8,077 bases of DNA from an uncultured Collinsella sp. (GTDB taxonomy: Bacteria; Actinomycetota; Coriobacteriia; Coriobacteriales; Coriobacteriaceae), in NCBI GenBank assembly GCA_958448375.1, contig CAUDDU010000034.1:1-8077 (forward strand), given 5' to 3'. Of this stretch, positions 5,161-8,077 are shown one piece after another. Made by a program: the position numbers and the translations under genes. The number at the start of each line of letters is the position of its first letter. The stretch's first letter is position 1. The notes beneath the pieces are model-generated. The model was not told the origin of the DNA. It did no database searches and was given only the letters and a program-made list of their open reading frames with translations.

Positions 5161-6465
5161 TTGAATAGCCAGCTGATCCAACAGGGCCGCGCCGCTTACC
5201 GCGCGGGTGATTTTTCCGCTGCAGCCCAGATGCTTGGGGCGGCAAAGACTCCCGATGAGATTATGGGCGAGGCCGATCACCTTCGTGGCAACGCCTTGAT
5301 GCACCTGGGCATGTATGCCGAGGCCGCCGAGGCTTATGCTGCCGCCCTCAACGACGGCACCTACGGCAAGCGCGGCGCGCTGCTCACCAACCGCGGCAAG
5401 GCGCTCGCCGCCGTGGGCGACTACACGACGGCCGCCCAGGCGTTCTCTGCTGCTACGCAGGATGCTTCCTATGCCACGCCGTTCAAGGCCTATCTGGGCC
5501 TGGGCAATGCGCTGTTCCAGTCGGGCGATTATGCCAACGCGGGTACTGCCTTCCGTCAGGCTGCCATCGACGGCGCCAATCCGGCTCCCGCCGCCGCACT
5601 CGGCGAGCTCGGTCGTTGCTTCATTAAGCTCGGCCGTCCGGCGGATGCCGTGGAGACCTACCGCACGGCTATCGACTTTGCCGGCCCCCGCGACGACACG
5701 CGTGCGCTCAATGCCGGCATGGGTCAGGCGCTTTCTGCCGCCGGCCGTCCCTCCGACGCACTCGACGCCTTTAACGCCGCTACTGTCGATGGCATCTACC
5801 AGCTCACTTCCGAGCAGGCCGATGAGCTTGCCCGCGTGCATGATTCGCTTGCCGCACTGTCTGCCCAGACGGCTATGGCCACGGCTCCGGCGCCCGCGAT
5901 GGACGCTCCTGCCGTCGATCCGCTCGATCCTACGGGCGCGACCGGTCAGTTTATGCCCGATCCCTCGGACACCGGCTTCTTTACGTTGTCCGAGTCCGAG
6001 ATGGTCCAGCAGGACCGTCAGGACCGTAAGCAGGCCAAGGTCCGTCGTCGCCATCGCCACACGGGTCTCAAAGTCTTCATCGTGCTGCTTCTGCTCATTT
6101 TGATCGCCGCGGGCGGTCTGGGCTTTGCCTACACGCGCGGCTTTGGCTTCCCGTCCCAGGAGTCTGTCGTTACCGATCTGTTCCAGGCTGCCGGCGACGG
6201 TGACACCGCAAAGGCCGAGTCTTGCCTGGCCTCGAGCCTGTCCGAGGACGCCAAGTCGATGATCATCTCCTCGATTCCGCAGGGTGCCACCGTGTCCGTC
6301 GAGGGCATGGATCAGTCCATGACCGAGACGACCGCCAAGGTTAAGGCATCGCTGTCCAAGGGCGGCGAGCAGGAGTACACCGTCAAATTCGTGCGCTCCG
6401 ACAACCATATCGGCTGGGCCGTTTCCTCGCTCGATATGGATTTCTCGGCTGCTGACAACCAGTAG
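5161..6465 (+). CDS. TPR-repeat single-pass membrane protein
   Basis: The 434-residue product starts at a TTG. Residues 1 to about 230 are a run of tetratricopeptide-like helix pairs, with recurring patterns such as GNALMHLGMYAEAAEAYAAA, GKALAAVGDYTTAAQAF, GNALFQSGDYANAGTAF and GQALSAAGRPSDALDAF; such arrays bind other proteins. A Pro/Ala/Asp-rich linker (about 235-285) contains DPTGATGQF and SDTGFF. The basic stretch KVRRRHRH then precedes one membrane helix at about 303-324, so the TPR part should be cytoplasmic. The last 110 residues lie outside. Their pattern (helix with GDGDTAKAE, then strands ending VKFVRSDNHIGWAVSSL) suggests a small NTF2-like or DUF4878-like fold; this is inference. 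It shares its transcript with the cyclophilin and precedes mreB. An envelope assembly scaffold would fit but is unproven. Confidence 0.88.
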   Translation: MNSQLIQQGRAAYRAGDFSAAAQMLGAAKTPDEIMGEADHLRGNALMHLGMYAEAAEAYAAALNDGTYGKRGALLTNRGKALAAVGDYTTAAQAFSAATQDASYATPFKAYLGLGNALFQSGDYANAGTAFRQAAIDGANPAPAAALGELGRCFIKLGRPADAVETYRTAIDFAGPRDDTRALNAGMGQALSAAGRPSDALDAFNAATVDGIYQLTSEQADELARVHDSLAALSAQTAMATAPAPAMDAPAVDPLDPTGATGQFMPDPSDTGFFTLSESEMVQQDRQDRKQAKVRRRHRHTGLKVFIVLLLLILIAAGGLGFAYTRGFGFPSQESVVTDLFQAAGDGDTAKAESCLASSLSEDAKSMIISSIPQGATVSVEGMDQSMTETTAKVKASLSKGGEQEYTVKFVRSDNHIGWAVSSLDMDFSAADNQ

Positions 6466-6487
6466 TGACCTTATGGGATTTAGCTTT

Positions 6488-6520
6488 GCCCGGCGCTTCA
6501 CCGCAAGTGAGGTGCCGGGC
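6488..6520 (+). terminator. Long hairpin after the TPR gene
   Basis: GCCCGGCGCTTCAC (6488-6501) pairs over all 14 positions, with two G·T pairs, with GTGAGGTGCCGGGC (6507-6520), leaving the loop CGCAA. It is followed by TTGCGC rather than a T-run, so termination may be weak or Rho-assisted. It lies 22 bases after the TPR stop and would separate that operon from mreBC. Confidence 0.6.
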
Positions 6521-6525
6521 TTGCG

Positions 6526-6542
6526 CTAGTATCATGAACTAG
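6526..6542 (+). promoter_or_regulatory. Possible mreB -10 region within an inverted repeat
   Basis: CTAGT (6526-6530) and ACTAG (6538-6542) form an inverted repeat around seven bases. TAGTAT (6527-6532) or TATCAT (6530-6535) inside it could be a -10 box. No good -35 lies at normal distance, because that place is taken by the hairpin. mreB starts about 40 bases on. Confidence 0.3.
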
Positions 6543-6570
6543 TAGTTTTCCAGCAATCATCCAACACATC

Positions 6571-6575
6571 AGGAG
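6571..6575 (+). promoter_or_regulatory. Ribosome binding site fixing the TTG start of mreB
   Basis: AGGAG ends five bases before the TTG at 6581. The next in-frame ATG, at 6593, is too far from it for normal spacing. Confidence 0.75.
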
Positions 6576-6580
6576 TTGCG

Positions 6581-7624
6581 TTGTTTTCTTTGATGGATAT
6601 GTTCTTCGGTAGCTATGCGGGCGATCTTGCCATCGACCTCGGCACCGCAAATACGCTTGTCTCCGTGCGCGGCAAGGGCATCGTCATCCGCGAGCCCTCT
6701 GTTGTCGCCATCGACAAGAACGACGAGCGCATCCTGGCGGTCGGTATCGAGGCAAAGCGCATGCTCGGCCGTACGCCCGGCAACATCGTGGCCGTTCGTC
6801 CCCTGAAGGACGGCGTCATCGCCGACTTCGATGTTACCGAGGCCATGCTTCGCTACTTTATCGACAAGGCTTCCGAGAAGCGCTATCCGTGGACCCCGCG
6901 TCCGCGCGTTGTCGTCTGCGTTCCCTCCGGCGTCACGTCGGTCGAGAAGCGAGCTGTCTTTGAGGCCACGATCCAGGCCGGTGCCCGCCAGGCCTACCTG
7001 ATCGAGGAGCCCATGGCCGCCGCTATCGGCGCCGACCTGCCCGTCGAGGAACCCACCGGCTCCATGGTCATCGACATCGGCGGCGGTACCACCGAGGTCG
7101 CCGTTATCGCCATGGGCGGCATTGTCGTCTCGCAGTCCATCCGTATTGCCGGCGACGAGTTCGATCAGGCCATCCTCACGCACGTTCGCGATGCCTACAA
7201 CCTGGCCATCGGCGAGCGTACGGCAGAGGACATCAAGATCAAGGTCGGTTCCGCCGTGCCGCTCAAGGACGAGCTCGACGTCGAGGTCAACGGCCGCGAC
7301 GTGATCACCGGTCTGCCCAAGACCGTGCGCATCGAGAGCGAGGAGATTCGTCGCGCGCTCAACAAGCCGCTCGACGAGATGGCCAAGGCCGTCAAGGACG
7401 CCCTCGATGCCACGCCTCCCGATCTCGCCTCGGACCTTATGTACTACGGCATTTTGCTGACCGGTGGCGGCGCGCTGCTGCGCGGTCTCGACGTGCGCCT
7501 GCGCGATGAGACCGGTGTTTCGGTCAACGTCAGCCCCACGGCGCTCGATAACGTCGTTAACGGCTGTGCCCGCGTGCTCGAGGCCAATGCGTTTGATGGC
7601 GGCTTCGTCCAGACCAATGCTTAA
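6581..7624 (+). CDS. mreB: Rod shape-determining protein MreB
   Basis: MreB is a bacterial actin that polymerises on the inner face of the membrane and guides sidewall peptidoglycan synthesis. The 347-residue length is normal. The actin-fold ATP-binding blocks are present: phosphate 1 DLGTANT (19-25), phosphate 2 DIGGGTTE (165-172) and the adenosine motif TGGGALL (294-300). LIEEPMAAAIGADLPV and RIAGDEFDQAI are also typical of the family. The first residues, MFSLMDMFFGSYAGD, are hydrophobic and could help attach it to the membrane. Translation starts at TTG with AGGAG upstream. mreC follows after 21 bases, the usual order, so the two are probably one operon. Residues needed for ATP binding look intact. 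A paralogue such as Mbl is possible, but the mreC neighbour favours MreB. Confidence 0.97.
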   Translation: MFSLMDMFFGSYAGDLAIDLGTANTLVSVRGKGIVIREPSVVAIDKNDERILAVGIEAKRMLGRTPGNIVAVRPLKDGVIADFDVTEAMLRYFIDKASEKRYPWTPRPRVVVCVPSGVTSVEKRAVFEATIQAGARQAYLIEEPMAAAIGADLPVEEPTGSMVIDIGGGTTEVAVIAMGGIVVSQSIRIAGDEFDQAILTHVRDAYNLAIGERTAEDIKIKVGSAVPLKDELDVEVNGRDVITGLPKTVRIESEEIRRALNKPLDEMAKAVKDALDATPPDLASDLMYYGILLTGGGALLRGLDVRLRDETGVSVNVSPTALDNVVNGCARVLEANAFDGGFVQTNA

Positions 7625-7630
7625 TTTCCA

Positions 7631-7639
7631 AAAGGTGGA
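7631..7639 (+). promoter_or_regulatory. Ribosome binding site fixing the TTG start of mreC
   Basis: AAAGGTGGA ends six bases before the TTG at 7646. No comparable site precedes the in-frame ATG at 7703, which lies in the loop of a hairpin. Confidence 0.7.
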
Positions 7640-7645
7640 TTCCAT

Positions 7646-8077
7646 TTGGCACGATCTTCGGGTTTCTCCACAAATCTGAATACCAAGCGACAATCAACGG
7701 GTATGCGCCCGTTGATTGTTTTCAGCCTGATTTCGGTGTTGCTGCTGACGTTTTACATCCGCGAGGGCGAGGCAGGACCGATTCATGCCGTGCGTTCGGG
7801 CGTAACGACGATTACCTCGCCGGTGCGCTTTGTGGGTTCGGCTGTGGCGGCTCCTTTCAATGCCATCGGCAACGTGTTCTCTAACCTTACGGCGTCGCAG
7901 GACACGCTCGACGAGCTCAAGAAGCAAAACGAGGAGCTGACCTCTAAGGTTGCTGAGCTCTCCGAGGCTCAAAAGACCGCCGAGCGTCTGGAGGGGCTGG
8001 TCGGGCTGCAGTCGACCTACAACCTCAAATCGACCGCTGCTCGTATCGTTGGTGCCTCGGGCGATGCCTGGACCTCG
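7646..8077 (+). CDS. mreC: Rod shape-determining protein MreC, N-terminal part
   Basis: The first 144 codons are present and the gene runs off the right edge. MreC is a single-pass membrane protein that links MreB filaments to the cell wall synthesis machinery outside the membrane. Visible are a short polar cytoplasmic N-terminus, a membrane helix at about 22-38 (PLIVFSLISVLLLTFYI), a linker with SGVTTITSPVRFV, and a heptad-like coiled coil at about 88-112 (LDELKKQNEELTSKVAELSE). The start of the outer beta domain follows (STAARIVGASGDAW, resembling the family's AxVIGRxxxxW). This order is diagnostic for MreC even without the C-terminus. The TTG start is supported by its ribosome site. Codons 15-25 carry an unusual perfect hairpin, listed separately. 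Confidence 0.93.
   Translation, partial: MARSSGFSTNLNTKRQSTGMRPLIVFSLISVLLLTFYIREGEAGPIHAVRSGVTTITSPVRFVGSAVAAPFNAIGNVFSNLTASQDTLDELKKQNEELTSKVAELSEAQKTAERLEGLVGLQSTYNLKSTAARIVGASGDAWTS
7690..7722 (+). terminator. Terminator-like hairpin inside the 5' end of mreC
   Basis: CAATCAACGGG (7691-7701) and CCCGTTGATTG (7708-7718) are perfect reverse complements. One further A-T pair (7690/7719) gives 12 bp around the loop TATGCG, and TTTTC follows from 7719. The codons forming the left arm (CGA CAA TCA) end in A, unlike most neighbouring codons. The loop holds the ATG of codon 20. It may act as an attenuator or mRNA stability element. Confidence 0.55.

Noticed and set aside
5140..6501. Long minus-strand open frame opposite the TPR gene
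   Set aside because: It mirrors the plus-strand gene almost exactly, shows no recognisable family, and its Arg/Gly/His-rich composition is what antisense of GC-rich codons gives.
6569..7693. Long minus-strand open frame opposite mreB
   Set aside because: The plus strand is clearly MreB. The antisense frame is a by-product of codon bias, with repetitive Asp/Gly/His composition and no motif.
7690..7723. mreC hairpin as the end of the mreB transcript with mreC starting later at ATG 7703
   Set aside because: That ATG lies in the hairpin loop and lacks a ribosome site, whereas the TTG at 7646 has one, and the peptide before Met20 is a plausible MreC cytoplasmic tail.
1..8077. CRISPR array, insertion sequence, prophage or defence system
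   Set aside because: I found no regularly spaced repeats, transposase motifs, terminal inverted repeats or defence-type domains. Composition and codon use are even across the window.

Overview
The window looks like chromosomal DNA from a high-GC gut actinobacterium of the class Coriobacteriia, most likely Collinsella or a close relative. This rests on the G/C-ending codon use, a tRNA gene without an encoded CCA end, a CtpE-like P-type ATPase, and an mreB-mreC pair. It is judged from memory of gene families, not from a database search. I see no insertion sequence, phage gene, CRISPR array or origin.

Left part (1-501). A minus-strand gene runs off the left edge. Its first 58 residues match the small N-terminal regulatory domain of the AroF-type DAHP synthase, the first enzyme of the shikimate pathway. 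Its leader holds a terminator-like hairpin and a possible 24-codon reading frame whose stop overlaps the aroF start (ATGA). Facing the other way is a complete tRNA-Arg(CCG) with a near-consensus promoter and its own terminator.

Middle part (530-4499). A 907-residue P-type cation ATPase begins only 28 bases after the tRNA terminator. It has all catalytic motifs, a Gln where many relatives carry Glu in membrane segment 4, and a lysine/arginine-rich tail. After about 100 bases comes a membrane protein with two N-terminal zinc ribbons, one membrane segment and an unrecognised helical outer domain.

Right part (4538-8077). One promoter appears to drive a cytoplasmic cyclophilin and a TPR membrane protein, separated by 11 bases. 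A long hairpin then separates them from mreB and mreC, the rod-shape genes, which are 21 bases apart. mreC runs off the right edge. A perfect inverted repeat followed by a T-run lies inside the first codons of mreC and looks like a built-in attenuator.

The zinc-ribbon and TPR proteins share one layout: a soluble cytoplasmic sensor-like half, a basic segment, one membrane helix and a small outer domain. Their position next to a foldase and mreBC suggests envelope or growth functions, but that is inference. The most promising unexplained features are the mreC hairpin and the aroF leader.
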